Of a stretch of 64,000 nucleotides of DNA, positions 43,698 through 52,322 are shown piece by piece (the stretch's first letter is position 1; every line of letters starts with the position of its first letter). The position numbers were made by a program, and so were the translations under genes. The stretch covers positions 186,001 through 250,000 of the forward strand of contig NZ_JAAOYV010000001.1 in NCBI RefSeq assembly GCF_011759585.1, written 5' to 3'. The notes under the pieces were generated by a model. That model saw nothing but the letters and a program-made list of their open reading frames with translations. It was not told where the DNA came from and made no database searches. The stretch is from Frigoribacterium endophyticum (GTDB lineage: Bacteria; Actinomycetota; Actinomycetes; Actinomycetales; Microbacteriaceae).

Positions 43698-43703
43698 AGA
43701 GTA
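43698..43703 (-). promoter_or_regulatory. -10 element of leaderless merR
   Basis: TACTCT on the minus strand lies 6 nt before the GTG start. The surrounding CGATAGTGC and GGATAGCAG segments could be the MerR site. Confidence 0.55.
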
Positions 43704-43753
43704 CTGCTATCCATTCGTGAGGCACAAGGGGAAGCGACCCCTGTCGACGACGA

Positions 43754-43789
43754 GGAGGCGCGGTGCAGGTCTCCCCGCACCGCGCCTCC
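43754..43789. terminator. Hairpin downstream of the amidase gene
   Basis: GGAGGCGCGGTGC (43754-43766) pairs perfectly with GCACCGCGCCTCC (43777-43789), with a 10-nt loop. It lies 17 bp after the amidase stop on the minus strand. Same arm as the hairpins at 22547 and 50198. Confidence 0.85.
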
Positions 43790-43805
43790 CGCAGGCTCCT
43801 CGCGC

Positions 43806-45635
43806 CTACTTCGTCAGCGGACCGTAGAGCGCCGGCGACGTGCGGGCGTGGGTCGCCTGCTCGAACGCGTAGCCGAGGCCGATCAGGGTCGACTCGTCGT
43901 AGTCGCGGCCGAGGAACTCGAGGTTGACGCCCGCGCCCGTGACGGTCGCGTCGACCGCGATCGCCTGGCCCATCGGCACCGTCACGGCCGGCATGCCCGT
44001 GTTGGGGCTGAGGCGCATGTTCGTGCTGAACGAGTTGTAGGCGACCGCCGAGGGGTAGATCAGGGCGTCGAGGTCGCCCCCGTCGAGCATGCCCGTGACG
44101 AGCTGCTGGCCCGCGGCGATCTGCGTCGTGTGCGACCCGGTCGGGCCGGCCCAGGCCTGGTACTGCGCCTCGGTCACCGCGGCGCGCGCCGTGTAGATGC
44201 TGGCCCGCGACTGGACGTAGCGGCCCGACGCCTGGATCTCGGGGATCGTCCGCGCCGTGACCTCGGGGGCGAGGTGGTCGCGCGTGTAGGCGGCGAGGTC
44301 GTGCGCGAACTCGTTCGTGCTGCCGCTCGACTCGGAGAGCACCCGGGCGAACCCGGCGGGCGGCGTGACCGCGACGACGGTCGCGCCCTGGGCCCGGAGG
44401 GTCGCCAGCGACGCGGCGAAGAGCCGCTGCGTCGTCGCGTCGGTGCTGACCATCGAGGCGACGTAGCCGATCCGGGTGCCCTCGAGCGCCGTCGGGTCGA
44501 GCGCGGCCGTGTACGAGGTCGGCACGCGGCCCTGCTGCTCAGCGGTGACGGGGTCGCTCGCGTCGACGCCCGTGACCGCGTCGAGCGCGATCGCGGCGTC
44601 GGTGACGCTGCGGGCGAGGGGGCCGCCGGTGTCCTGGCTGAGGGCCAGCGGCACGATGCCGGTGCGGCTGGTGAGCCCCACCGTGGGCCGGACGCCGACG
44701 AGCTGGTTGTACGACGACGGGATGCGGATCGAGCCGCCCGTGTCGGTGCCGAAGCCGATGCCCGCGAGGTTCGCGGCGATCGCCGCGCCCGTGCCGCCGC
44801 TCGAGCCGCCGGCGGTGCGGCTCGTCACGTACGGGCTGGCGACGAGGGTCGTCTGCCCGGCGGGCTGGCCCGCGGTGTACTCCGAGGCGAAGCCGTAGGC
44901 GAACTCGTCGAGGCTGGCCTTGGCGAGGATCACAGCGCCGGCGTCGCGGAGCCCCGCGACCATGGTCGCGTCGTCGTCGGTCTGGTTCGCGTCCCAGCAG
45001 CCGCAGCCGGCCGTGGTCGGCATGTCGAGGGTGTCGTAGTTGTCCTTCACGGCGATCGGCACGCCGAGCAGCATGCTCGTCATGCCCTGCGAGGCCCGGG
45101 TGGCGTCCGCCGCGGCGGCCGCGGCGAGGGCCTCGTCGTTCGTCGTGATGATCGAGTGCAACGGGCGCCCGTCGGCGGCCGGGTCGACCTTCGCGGTGTC
45201 GTACGCCGCGATGCGGGCCAGGTAGTCGGCGGTGAGGTCGACCGAGCTGACGACCCCGGCGTTCATCGCGGCCTGCATGTCGACGGCGCTGGCCTCGACG
45301 AGCTGGAACTCGCCGTCGTCGTAGATCGCGCGCTGCGACACCGCGGCGACGTCGGCCACGGTGATCACGCCGTCGGCGTCGACGTCGGCGGTGGCGACGG
45401 CGTCGAACTCGGCGGAGGGCGACGTGGCGCCGAGGGCGGCGGAGACCAGCTCGAGGTCGGCCGCGGTGACCTGGTCGTCGCCCGTCAGGTCGAGCTCCGT
45501 GTAGTACGGCGCGAGGAACGCCGCGACGGGCGCGTCGTCGGCGGCGGCGCCGGGCGCGACGACCAGCCCGCCGACGGCGAGGGCCGAGATGATCGAGGTC
45601 GCGGCGACCGTGGCGGTGCGTCGGCGAGTGGTCAT
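43806..45635 (-). CDS. Secreted amidase-signature enzyme with N-terminal dockerin
   Basis: 609 residues. Residues 1-32 are a signal peptide. Residues 45-105 form a type I dockerin: two calcium loops, DLTGDDQVTAAD (49-60) and DVDADGVITVAD (84-95), each followed by a helix. Residues 115-609 are an amidase-signature domain with Lys197 (GVPIAVKDN), the GGSSGG serine (278-279) and nucleophile Ser302 (DTGGSIRIPS). The enzyme hydrolyses C-terminal or free amides outside the cell; the substrate is unknown. A dockerin on an amidase, before the catalytic domain, is odd. The gene directly upstream encodes a wall-anchored cohesin, its likely partner. ATG 45635 is chosen as the start of the signal peptide. 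Confidence 0.93.
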   Translation of the reverse strand: MTTRRRTATVAATSIISALAVGGLVVAPGAAADDAPVAAFLAPYYTELDLTGDDQVTAADLELVSAALGATSPSAEFDAVATADVDADGVITVADVAAVSQRAIYDDGEFQLVEASAVDMQAAMNAGVVSSVDLTADYLARIAAYDTAKVDPAADGRPLHSIITTNDEALAAAAAADATRASQGMTSMLLGVPIAVKDNYDTLDMPTTAGCGCWDANQTDDDATMVAGLRDAGAVILAKASLDEFAYGFASEYTAGQPAGQTTLVASPYVTSRTAGGSSGGTGAAIAANLAGIGFGTDTGGSIRIPSSYNQLVGVRPTVGLTSRTGIVPLALSQDTGGPLARSVTDAAIALDAVTGVDASDPVTAEQQGRVPTSYTAALDPTALEGTRIGYVASMVSTDATTQRLFAASLATLRAQGATVVAVTPPAGFARVLSESSGSTNEFAHDLAAYTRDHLAPEVTARTIPEIQASGRYVQSRASIYTARAAVTEAQYQAWAGPTGSHTTQIAAGQQLVTGMLDGGDLDALIYPSAVAYNSFSTNMRLSPNTGMPAVTVPMGQAIAVDATVTGAGVNLEFLGRDYDESTLIGLGYAFEQATHARTSPALYGPLTK

Positions 45636-45730
45636 GGCGGGCAGTCTCCGGGGTGAGGGCGACGAGGGCGTCGCGGGGGCGAGGGGAGCGTGGGAGTCGC
45701 GGGCCGGCAGCCCGGTCCGGTCGCGGGCGC

Positions 45731-46483
45731 TCATCGGGTCGCCGCCGCACGGCGACGGAGGGCGACCGCGGCCATGACGAGCAGGCCCAGCACGAGCAGC
45801 CCGGCTCCGCCGGCCACGAGGGGCCAGCTGTCGGAGCCGGTGAACGCGAGGTCGTCGCGCGAGCCGGTGGCGGTCGGGCGGCCGGCGGCCGCGCCCGTGA
45901 CGGGAGCGGTGGCGGTGGGGCTGGCCGAGGGCGCGGGCGCGCCGGCCGTCGGGCTGGCGGACGGCTGCGGGGCCACCGGTGCGGCGGCCACCGCGACGAC
46001 GGCGGAGGCCGTCGGCGTGACCACGAGGCTGCTGCCGTCGGCGCCGATCAGCTCGACCGAGTCGAGCGACACGGCGGCGCTGCCCGCGGCGACCGCGGTG
46101 AACTGCAGGTCGACGGTGAGGTCGCCGGTCAGGGCCGGGGAGCTGCCGAGCCGCGTGTGCAGGATCGAGAGCGACCCGTCGGCCACCTGGACGTCGTCGA
46201 AGCCGCCGCTCGGGGAGGTGGCGCTGTCGGCGACGTAGTCGAGGGCGACGTCGTCGAAACCGACCTCGAGGTCGTACGCGTAGACGTCGGCGGTGCCGGT
46301 GAGCACGACCGAGACGTCGACGACGTCGCCGACCGTGGCGGTCGCGGGGGCCGTCACGGTGGCCGAGGCCAGGACGGGGGCGGCGGAGGCGGGGGAGGCG
46401 CCGAGCGCGACCGCGGCGAGGGCCAGGGCGACGGCCGTCGCGGAGCTGCGGGCGCGCGGGAGGCGCCGACGGAGGGGCTTCAT
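45731..46483 (-). CDS. Wall-anchored cohesin-domain protein (LAFTG)
   Basis: 250 residues. A signal peptide (1-35) precedes one cohesin-type beta-sandwich (about 37-165): ATVGDVVDVSVVLTGTADVY, AYDLEVGFDDVALDYV, LTVDLQFTAVAAGSAAVSLD. A Pro/Ser/Thr linker (170-210) leads to the sortase motif LAFTG (212-216), a membrane helix and a basic tail (ALRRRAAATR). A class E sortase would attach it to peptidoglycan. A single cohesin on an anchor, next to a dockerin amidase gene 95 bp downstream, suggests display of that enzyme on the cell surface. ATG 46483 has GGGAG upstream. The 211 bp before it show no clear promoter. Confidence 0.9.
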   Translation of the reverse strand: MKPLRRRLPRARSSATAVALALAAVALGASPASAAPVLASATVTAPATATVGDVVDVSVVLTGTADVYAYDLEVGFDDVALDYVADSATSPSGGFDDVQVADGSLSILHTRLGSSPALTGDLTVDLQFTAVAAGSAAVSLDSVELIGADGSSLVVTPTASAVVAVAAAPVAPQPSASPTAGAPAPSASPTATAPVTGAAAGRPTATGSRDDLAFTGSDSWPLVAGGAGLLVLGLLVMAAVALRRRAAATR

Positions 46484-46694
46484 CGGGAGGGAGTCCTTCT
46501 CATGGGGAGGAGCGGCGGAGGGTGGTGTGCAGGAGGCTCGAACGGTATCCAGGGCGTGTTTCCGGCTCACGCCCAGGTCCGTTTCGAGTTCGTTACGTCT
46601 GCCTGCAGCCCGTTCCGCCGCTCGGCGTTGTGCGCCTCCATCCGGCCTGTCACCATGAGCGCGGGCGGCACGCCCCCTTCAGGCAGGAGACGAC

Positions 46695-47135
46695 ATGGCC
46701 GACGACGGCTTCACGAAGGAGGAGCGCGCCGCGATGAAGCAGCGCGCCGCCGAGCTGCGGGTCGAGGCGAAGCGGCAGAAGCTCGCCGACAAGGCCGCGG
46801 CGGAGGAGGCCGACGCGCTCGCCGCGATCGCCGCCATGACGGACGTCGAGCGGCCGATCGCGCAGATGGTGCACGAGATCGTCGCCGAGCACGCCCCGAG
46901 CCTGCGTCCCAAGACCTGGTACGGGTTCCCCGCCTACGCGCGGGAGGACGGCAAGGCCGTCGTCTTCTTCCAGCCCGGCGCCAAGTTCGGCACGCGGTAC
47001 TCGACCCTCGGGTTCCAGGACGGCGCGCAGCTCGACGACGGGGTGATGTGGCCCACGGCGTACGCCGTCACGGGCGTCGACGACGCGACCCGCGCCTCCC
47101 TCGGGGCCCTGGTCCGACGCGCCGCCGGCGACTGA
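46695..47135 (+). CDS. DUF1801-domain protein
   Basis: 146 residues. The first 50 form a charged helix (KEERAAMKQRAAELRVEAKR, then QKLADKAAAEEADALAAI), and residues 55-146 form a YdhG/DUF1801 fold: LRPKTWYGFPAYAREDGKAV, then FGTRYSTLGFQDGAQLDDG. Relatives include the Bacillus frataxin-like Fra (YdhG), linked to iron handling, but most DUF1801 proteins are uncharacterised. ATG 46695 has AGGAG upstream. Cytosolic, monocistronic. Confidence 0.87.
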   Translation: MADDGFTKEERAAMKQRAAELRVEAKRQKLADKAAAEEADALAAIAAMTDVERPIAQMVHEIVAEHAPSLRPKTWYGFPAYAREDGKAVVFFQPGAKFGTRYSTLGFQDGAQLDDGVMWPTAYAVTGVDDATRASLGALVRRAAGD

Positions 47136-47168
47136 CCGGCGCGCGCCGGCGCCCCGGCGGCGACCGGG

Positions 47169-48188
47169 TCAGACGCTGTCGGGGTCGAGGTTGATCGTGT
47201 TGCCGTAGATCAGGTACTGCTGGTCGCCGGTGACGAGCAGGCCGGCGTTGAGGTAGATGAGCGCCGCGGGCGTGATGCCGAAGCGTGCGGCGACGGCGTC
47301 GATCGTGTCGCCCGCCGCGACGAGGTAGCCGCGCGGGCCGCCCGCGGGCGTCGACGACACGACGGTGCCGGTGGCGAGGTCGGCGGAGCCCGAGTCGGCG
47401 ACGACGATGTTCGTCTGCCGGTCGGGCACCGACCACCTGACGGGCGTCACGGCGAGCACCTTCTCGGGGCCGATCTCGACGGGCAGGTCGGCTCCGTCGG
47501 TGGCGGCGGAGTAGGTGACCAGCGTGCCGAGGTAGCCGGGCGTGCTCGTGCCGAGCAGGGTCGAGGTGGCGAGGGCGGGCTCCGTCGTGGGGCCGCCGAG
47601 CTGCAGGTCGCCCGGGCCGTGCGCCGTGAGGCCGTCGCCGACGCTCGGCGCGATCTCGATCAGGGTCGCGCCGACCGGCACCGGCAGCGTCGAGGTGAAG
47701 CCGGAGTACTCCATCGAGAAGGTGTCGTCGCCGTTCGCGGTCGCCCGCCAGTGGTAGGCGACGCTGCCCTTCGGCGAGCGGACGTCGCCCTCGGAGACGA
47801 CCGTGCCTGCGGCGACCGGCGTGACGAACGGGGCCGGGACGGCGGGGTCGGCCGGCGGCGCCGTCGCGGGGCGCGGGGTCGGCGAGCCGGTGGCGGTCGC
47901 GACGGTCGGCGTGGGCGAGGACGTGCTGGGCGCGACGGCCTGGGCGGTGCGCGTGGCGGTGCTGACGGGCGTCGGCTCGGCCTCGCCGGGCCAGAGGGCC
48001 CAGCCGACCGCGCCGATGGCGATCGTCGCGACCGCGACGACTCCGCCGACGATCGCGATCACGCGGCCGCGGCCGCGCGGCGGTGCCTCGGTGCCCGTGG
48101 CGGTGCTGCCCGTGGTGGTGCTGGCGGCGCTGCCGGTGTCGGAGCCCCCGGCGTCGGTGCCGTCGCTCCTGGTGGTGCTGTCGTCCAT
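47169..48188 (-). CDS. Membrane-anchored LysM-domain protein
   Basis: 339 residues. A Ser/Thr/Gly-rich N-terminus is followed by one membrane helix (about residues 42-65, VIAIVGGVVAVATIAIGAVG), a long Pro/Thr-rich linker, a predicted beta domain (150-290) and a C-terminal LysM of about 45 residues (YLVAAGDTIDAVAARFGITP, then ALIYLNAGLL). The orientation places LysM outside, where it binds peptidoglycan. ATG 48188 follows a GGGAACGACAG leader. It has no catalytic motif and may be a wall-associated structural protein. Confidence 0.85.
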   Translation of the reverse strand: MDDSTTRSDGTDAGGSDTGSAASTTTGSTATGTEAPPRGRGRVIAIVGGVVAVATIAIGAVGWALWPGEAEPTPVSTATRTAQAVAPSTSSPTPTVATATGSPTPRPATAPPADPAVPAPFVTPVAAGTVVSEGDVRSPKGSVAYHWRATANGDDTFSMEYSGFTSTLPVPVGATLIEIAPSVGDGLTAHGPGDLQLGGPTTEPALATSTLLGTSTPGYLGTLVTYSAATDGADLPVEIGPEKVLAVTPVRWSVPDRQTNIVVADSGSADLATGTVVSSTPAGGPRGYLVAAGDTIDAVAARFGITPAALIYLNAGLLVTGDQQYLIYGNTINLDPDSV

Positions 48189-48359
48189 CTGTCGTTCCCC
48201 CTCGGGCCAGCCTAGGGGGGTCAGCCTGCGGGGCGCGAGCGGCGCCGCCCCCTGCACCCGCCCCGCACCGCAGCAGCGCCGTCGCTCGCGCCTGCGCCCG
48301 CCCGGCGCAAGCCCCCGTCGCACATCGGACGAGGCGGGGCGCACGGCGGAGCGGAGCCG

Positions 48360-48365
48360 TAGAGT
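48360..48365 (+). promoter_or_regulatory. Probable -10 element of pgi
   Basis: TAGAGT is the best TANNNT hexamer in the 249 bp before pgi; it predicts a leader of about 65 nt. GGAGG at 48424-48428 is the ribosome site for GTG 48438. Confidence 0.45.
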
Positions 48366-48437
48366 TGGCCCCGGTCCGTCACGCGACGGCGCGTCTCCCG
48401 CGGGCCGTACCGCTCATCCGCTCCAGGAGGACCACCC

Positions 48438-50165
48438 GTGACCGAATCCGTTCCCGTCGACCCCACCTCGACCGAGGCGTGGCAGCAGCTCGCCCGCATC
48501 GCCGACGGCTTCTCGCCCGACCTCCGTGCCTGGTTCGACGCCGAGGCCGACCGCGCCGAGCGCCTCACCTTCCAGGCCGCCGACCTCACCGTCGACCTCT
48601 CCAAGGGCCTCGTCACCGACGAGGTCCTCCAGCACCTCCTCCAGGTCGCCACCGACGCCGGCGTCGCCGAGCGCTACCAGGCCATGATCTCGGGCGAGCA
48701 CATCAACGTCACGGAAGACCGCGCCGTGCTGCACACCGCCCTGCGCCGCCCGAAGGAGGGCGCCGAGCTCGTCCCCGCGGCCGGCTTCGTCGTCGACGGC
48801 CAGGACGTCGACGCCGACGTCCACGCCACGCTCGACAAGGTCTACGCCTTCGCCGAGAAGGTCCGCTCCGGCGAGTGGGTCGGCGTCACCGGCAAGCGCA
48901 TCGAGACCGTCGTCAACATCGGCATCGGCGGCTCCGACCTCGGCCCGGTCATGGTCTACGAGGCGCTGAAGCCCTACGTGCAGGAGGGCCTCGAGGTCCG
49001 CTTCGTCTCCAACATCGACCCCACCGACGTCTCCGAGAAGACCGTCGGCCTCGACCCCGAGACCACCCTCTTCATCGTCGCGTCGAAGACCTTCGGCACG
49101 CTCGAGACCCTCACCAACGCGCGTCTCGCCCGTGACTGGCTCTGGCGCGGCCTCGCCGCCGCCGGTGCCCTCGACGACACCGACGAGGCCCGCACGGGCG
49201 CCGTGGCGAAGCACTTCGTCGCCGTCTCGACCGCCCTCGAGAAGGTCGCCGCGTTCGGGATCGACCCCGAGAACGCGTTCGGCTTCTGGGACTGGGTCGG
49301 CGGCCGCTACTCCGTCGACTCCGCCATCGGCACCTCGGTCGTCATCGCGATCGGCCCCGACGCCTGGCGCGAGTTCCTCGCCGGCTTCCACGCCCTCGAC
49401 GAGCACATGCGCACCGCTCCGCTCGGGCAGAACGTGCCCGTGCTGATGGGCCTGCTCAACGTCTGGTACTCGAACTTCCTCGGCGCGCAGAGCCACGCCG
49501 TGCTGCCCTACTCGCAGTACCTGCACCGCTTCCCCGCCTACCTCCAGCAGCTCACGATGGAGTCGAACGGCAAGAGCGTCCGCTGGGACGGCTCGCCCGT
49601 CACCACCGACACCGGCGAGGTCTTCTGGGGCGAGCCCGGTACCAACGGCCAGCACGCGTTCTACCAGCTCATCCACCAGGGCACCCGCATCGTGCCCGCC
49701 GACTTCATCGCGGTTGCCAACCCGGCGCACCCCCTGAAGGACGAGTCGGGCGACGGCAGCACGGTCGAGCCCGGCCAGGACGTGCACGCGCTCTTCATGG
49801 CGAACTTCTTCGCGCAGTCGAAGGCCCTGGCCTTCGGCAAGACGGCCGACGAGGTCCGCGCCGAGGGCACCGCCGAGGCGGTCGTCCCCGCCCGCGTCTT
49901 CAGCGGCAACCGCCCGACGACGTCGATCCTCGCCCCGGCGCTGACCCCGAGCGTGCTCGGCCAGCTGATCGCGCTCTACGAGCACATCGTCTTCGTCGAG
50001 GGCACGATCTGGGGCATCGACTCGTTCGACCAGTGGGGCGTCGAGCTCGGCAAGCAGCTCGCGCTGCAGATCGCCCCGGCGGTCGACGGCGACGTCGCCG
50101 CGCTCGAGGCGCAGGACAGCTCGACCGGCGCGCTGATCGCGAAGTACCTGGAGCTGCGCGACTAG
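48438..50165 (+). CDS. pgi: Glucose-6-phosphate isomerase
   Basis: 575 residues, a long-form isomerase interconverting glucose-6-phosphate and fructose-6-phosphate in glycolysis and gluconeogenesis. Signature regions are intact: [13 protein letters not shown], the sugar-phosphate loop [25 protein letters not shown], and [19 protein letters not shown] with the catalytic His/Glu environment. Third positions favour C over G more than in the neighbours, consistent with strong expression. GTG 48438 has GGAGG upstream. Monocistronic, ended by a strong hairpin. Confidence 0.97.
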   Translation: MTESVPVDPTSTEAWQQLARIADGFSPDLRAWFDAEADRAERLTFQAADLTVDLSKGLVTDEVLQHLLQVATDAGVAERYQAMISGEHINVTEDRAVLHTALRRPKEGAELVPAAGFVVDGQDVDADVHATLDKVYAFAEKVRSGEWVGVTGKRIETVVNIGIGGSDLGPVMVYEALKPYVQEGLEVRFVSNIDPTDVSEKTVGLDPETTLFIVASKTFGTLETLTNARLARDWLWRGLAAAGALDDTDEARTGAVAKHFVAVSTALEKVAAFGIDPENAFGFWDWVGGRYSVDSAIGTSVVIAIGPDAWREFLAGFHALDEHMRTAPLGQNVPVLMGLLNVWYSNFLGAQSHAVLPYSQYLHRFPAYLQQLTMESNGKSVRWDGSPVTTDTGEVFWGEPGTNGQHAFYQLIHQGTRIVPADFIAVANPAHPLKDESGDGSTVEPGQDVHALFMANFFAQSKALAFGKTADEVRAEGTAEAVVPARVFSGNRPTTSILAPALTPSVLGQLIALYEHIVFVEGTIWGIDSFDQWGVELGKQLALQIAPAVDGDVAALEAQDSSTGALIAKYLELRD

Positions 50166-50197
50166 CGAGCGACGAGGTCACCGGGCGAGGGCCCGGG

Positions 50198-50234
50198 GGA
50201 GGCGCGGTGCAGGCTCGACCTGCGCCGCGCCTCC
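50198..50234. terminator. Bidirectional hairpin after pgi
   Basis: GGAGGCGCGGTGCAGG (50198-50213) pairs with 50219-50234 with one mismatch and a 5-nt loop. Between convergent stops at 50165 and 50268. Third copy of the shared arm. Confidence 0.88.
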
Positions 50235-50267
50235 TGCGTCCTGGCCGTGTCGTCGGCCCCGCCGGGC

Positions 50268-51257
50268 TCAGCCCGCGGTCGGCACGCGCACGGTCAGTGC
50301 GTGGTGCGCGACCGTGATGGCGACCTCGCTGACGAGGCCGCGGGGGTCGCCGTCGATCTGGATCTCCTGCGGGGCGGCGAGCTGCACCCGCATCGCCCGC
50401 GCCTGGGCGAAGCGCATCGAGCGGGGCCGGGGGCTCCACCGGGTGACGACACGGCCGACGCCGGTGCGGTGCAGCAGGCGGTTGAACGCGAGCCGGTAGC
50501 CGATGTACGTCCACCCCGGGCCGCGCCCGGGGCGGAGCACGACCGCGTCGAGCAGCCCGTCGTCGACGACGGCGTCCGGGATCATCAGGATGCCCGCGGT
50601 CAGCGTCCCCGAGTTGCCGACGATCACCGTGTGCACGCGGGTCGACACCGGGGGCTCGTCGTCGAGCGCGTACGTCATGTCGAACTGGCGGTTGCCGAAG
50701 ACGCTCCGCGCGATGGGGTCGGAGTACGCGAGCCAGCCGATCCGGGCCTTGAGCCGGGGGTCGGTGTGCCCGGCCATGTGGGCGTCGACGCCGATGCCGG
50801 TCATGACGAGGAAGGCGTGGCTCGTGCTCGTCCCGTCAGGCCGCCCGAGCTGGGCGGTGCCGACGTCGACCGGCCGGTCGCGGCCGCCGAACGCGGTCTC
50901 GACCGCCGAGCGCAGCGCGTTGAGCGGCAGGCCCAGCTCCCGGGCGAACAGGTTGCCGGTGCCCGCGGGCACGAGCCCGAGCGGGGTGCCCCGCCCGGCC
51001 GCGACCTCGGCCACGGCGCGCAGCGTGCCGTCGCCCCCGGCCACCACGAGGAGTCGCGGGCCGGCCCCCAGCGCCGCCTCGGCCGCCGAGCGCCCGTCGT
51101 CGCCCGCGCTCGTCTCGAACCAGGTCGCGGGAGCCCAGCCGAGCCGCTCCTCCTGCTCGGCCACGAGCTGCCGGAGCGCGGCGACGTCGACCTTCACCGG
51201 GTTGACCACCACGGCGGCCCTGGCGGGTGTCGGAGCGTCGTGCCGGGGTGGTTCCAC
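50268..51257 (-). CDS. Diacylglycerol/lipid kinase family protein
   Basis: 329 residues of the DAGK catalytic family. VVNPVKVD begins the fold, VVAGGDGTLRAVAEVAAGRG contains the nucleotide-binding GGDGT, and VPAGTGNLFARELGLP is the conserved GTGN loop. FLVMTGIGVDAHMA belongs to the C-terminal lobe. It phosphorylates diacylglycerol or a similar lipid at the inner membrane face; actinobacterial paralogues act in phospholipid recycling or phosphatidylinositol mannoside pathways. GTG 51257 is 7 nt after a TAGGGT -10, so it is probably leaderless. Confidence 0.92.
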   Translation of the reverse strand: MEPPRHDAPTPARAAVVVNPVKVDVAALRQLVAEQEERLGWAPATWFETSAGDDGRSAAEAALGAGPRLLVVAGGDGTLRAVAEVAAGRGTPLGLVPAGTGNLFARELGLPLNALRSAVETAFGGRDRPVDVGTAQLGRPDGTSTSHAFLVMTGIGVDAHMAGHTDPRLKARIGWLAYSDPIARSVFGNRQFDMTYALDDEPPVSTRVHTVIVGNSGTLTAGILMIPDAVVDDGLLDAVVLRPGRGPGWTYIGYRLAFNRLLHRTGVGRVVTRWSPRPRSMRFAQARAMRVQLAAPQEIQIDGDPRGLVSEVAITVAHHALTVRVPTAG

Positions 51258-51264
51258 AGGCGAG

Positions 51265-51302
51265 ACCCTAGTGCAGGGCGCCGGGCCGCCCGCCGGTACA
51301 CT
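51265..51302. promoter_or_regulatory. Divergent promoter pair
   Basis: TAGGGT on the minus strand (51270-51265) lies 7 nt before the kinase GTG. TACACT on the plus strand (51297-51302) is the best -10 for the hydrolase, giving a leader of about 25 nt. Confidence 0.5.
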
Positions 51303-51334
51303 CCCAGACGGCAGATCCCCTGCCTCACCCGCCC

Positions 51335-52150
51335 GTGGAGGACACCATCGCCGAGTCGTCCCCCCGCCGCGGCGGCCCGTCGGCCGACCGGCCCTCCGTG
51401 CACTGGTGGTCCGCCCACGGCCCGGAGCGGCACCCGCCCGGAGCGCCGGTGTTCGTGCTCGTGCACGGGCTGGGCCTGTCGCACCGTTCGTTCAGCCGGC
51501 TCGCGGCCGCGCTCGTCGCCCACGGGCCCGTGCTGGCCCCGGACCTGCCCGGCTTCGGGCGCTCGCCCGGCCCGGGTCGGCGCCTGACGATCCCGCAGCT
51601 CGCCGAGGCCCTGCTGCCGAGGCTCGACGAGCTCGCCTCGGCTCCGCTCGCCGGCCCGGTCGTGCTCGTCGGGCACTCGCTCGGCGCGCAGGTGGTCGTC
51701 GAGATGGCCCTGCGTCGCCCCGACGTCGTCGCGGGCGTGGTGCTGGTGGGCCCCGTCGTCGACCGCGTCGCGCCGAGCGTCGTCGGCCAGGGCCGCCGGC
51801 TCGCCCTCGACATGCTCGGCGAGCCGCCGCTCACGAGCGCCATGGTGACGCGTGACTACCTGCGCGGCGGCCTGCTGTCGTACGCGGCGGGCACCCGCTC
51901 GATGCTCCGGCACCCGATCGACGAGCGCCTCCCCGGTCTGGCGGCGCCGCTGCTCGTGCTGCGGGGCCGACACGACCCCGTGGCGCCCGCCCGCTGGGCG
52001 GACGAGCTCGTCGCGCTCGTCGCCGACGGCGAGGCGCGCGACGTGCCCGCCGCCGTCCACGACGTCGTGCACTCGCGGGCCGCGGCTGTCGGCCGCGAGG
52101 TCGTCGACTTCGCCCGACGCTGCTGCCCAGGGGCCGTGTCGCAGGTCTGA
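51335..52150 (+). CDS. Alpha/beta-fold hydrolase
   Basis: 271 residues. FVLVHGLGLSHRSF holds the oxyanion-hole HG, VLVGHSLGAQ holds the nucleophilic Ser, and LVLRGRHDPVAP and VHDVVHS give the Asp and His of the triad. There is no signal peptide. The short cap (about residues 145-195) suggests an esterase or a C-C hydrolase; the substrate cannot be told. GTG 51335 follows TGCCTCACCCGCCC with a weak ribosome site. Confidence 0.9.
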   Translation: MEDTIAESSPRRGGPSADRPSVHWWSAHGPERHPPGAPVFVLVHGLGLSHRSFSRLAAALVAHGPVLAPDLPGFGRSPGPGRRLTIPQLAEALLPRLDELASAPLAGPVVLVGHSLGAQVVVEMALRRPDVVAGVVLVGPVVDRVAPSVVGQGRRLALDMLGEPPLTSAMVTRDYLRGGLLSYAAGTRSMLRHPIDERLPGLAAPLLVLRGRHDPVAPARWADELVALVADGEARDVPAAVHDVVHSRAAAVGREVVDFARRCCPGAVSQV

Positions 52151-52268
52151 CATCGATGTCGTCCACCCCTTGCCTCGGAATGAGCTGTGTGGATACGATC
52201 AGCCGGTCGAGCCCCTGGCCCCCGATCACGGGGTCGGTGAGGGCCGACGTCCCCCCTGGTGAGCCACC

Positions 52269-52286
52269 GCGCACGATGTCGTGCGC
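52269..52286. promoter_or_regulatory. Perfect palindrome upstream of the GH3 gene
   Basis: GCGCACGATGTCGTGCGC is an 8-2-8 palindrome 36 bp before the GTG start. Its size and position suit a repressor operator, such as a LacI-type sugar regulator. No regulator gene is adjacent, so this is inference. A TACGAT -10 candidate lies at 52194-52199. Confidence 0.5.
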
Positions 52287-52322
52287 ACCGGCCCGCCTGC
52301 TCGTGATTACAAGGGAGTAGTC

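Noticed and set aside
43086-45656. An 856-codon plus-strand frame opposite the amidase gene
   Set aside because: Shadow of the dockerin-amidase gene; its product is low-complexity Arg/Gly/Val/Asp sequence.
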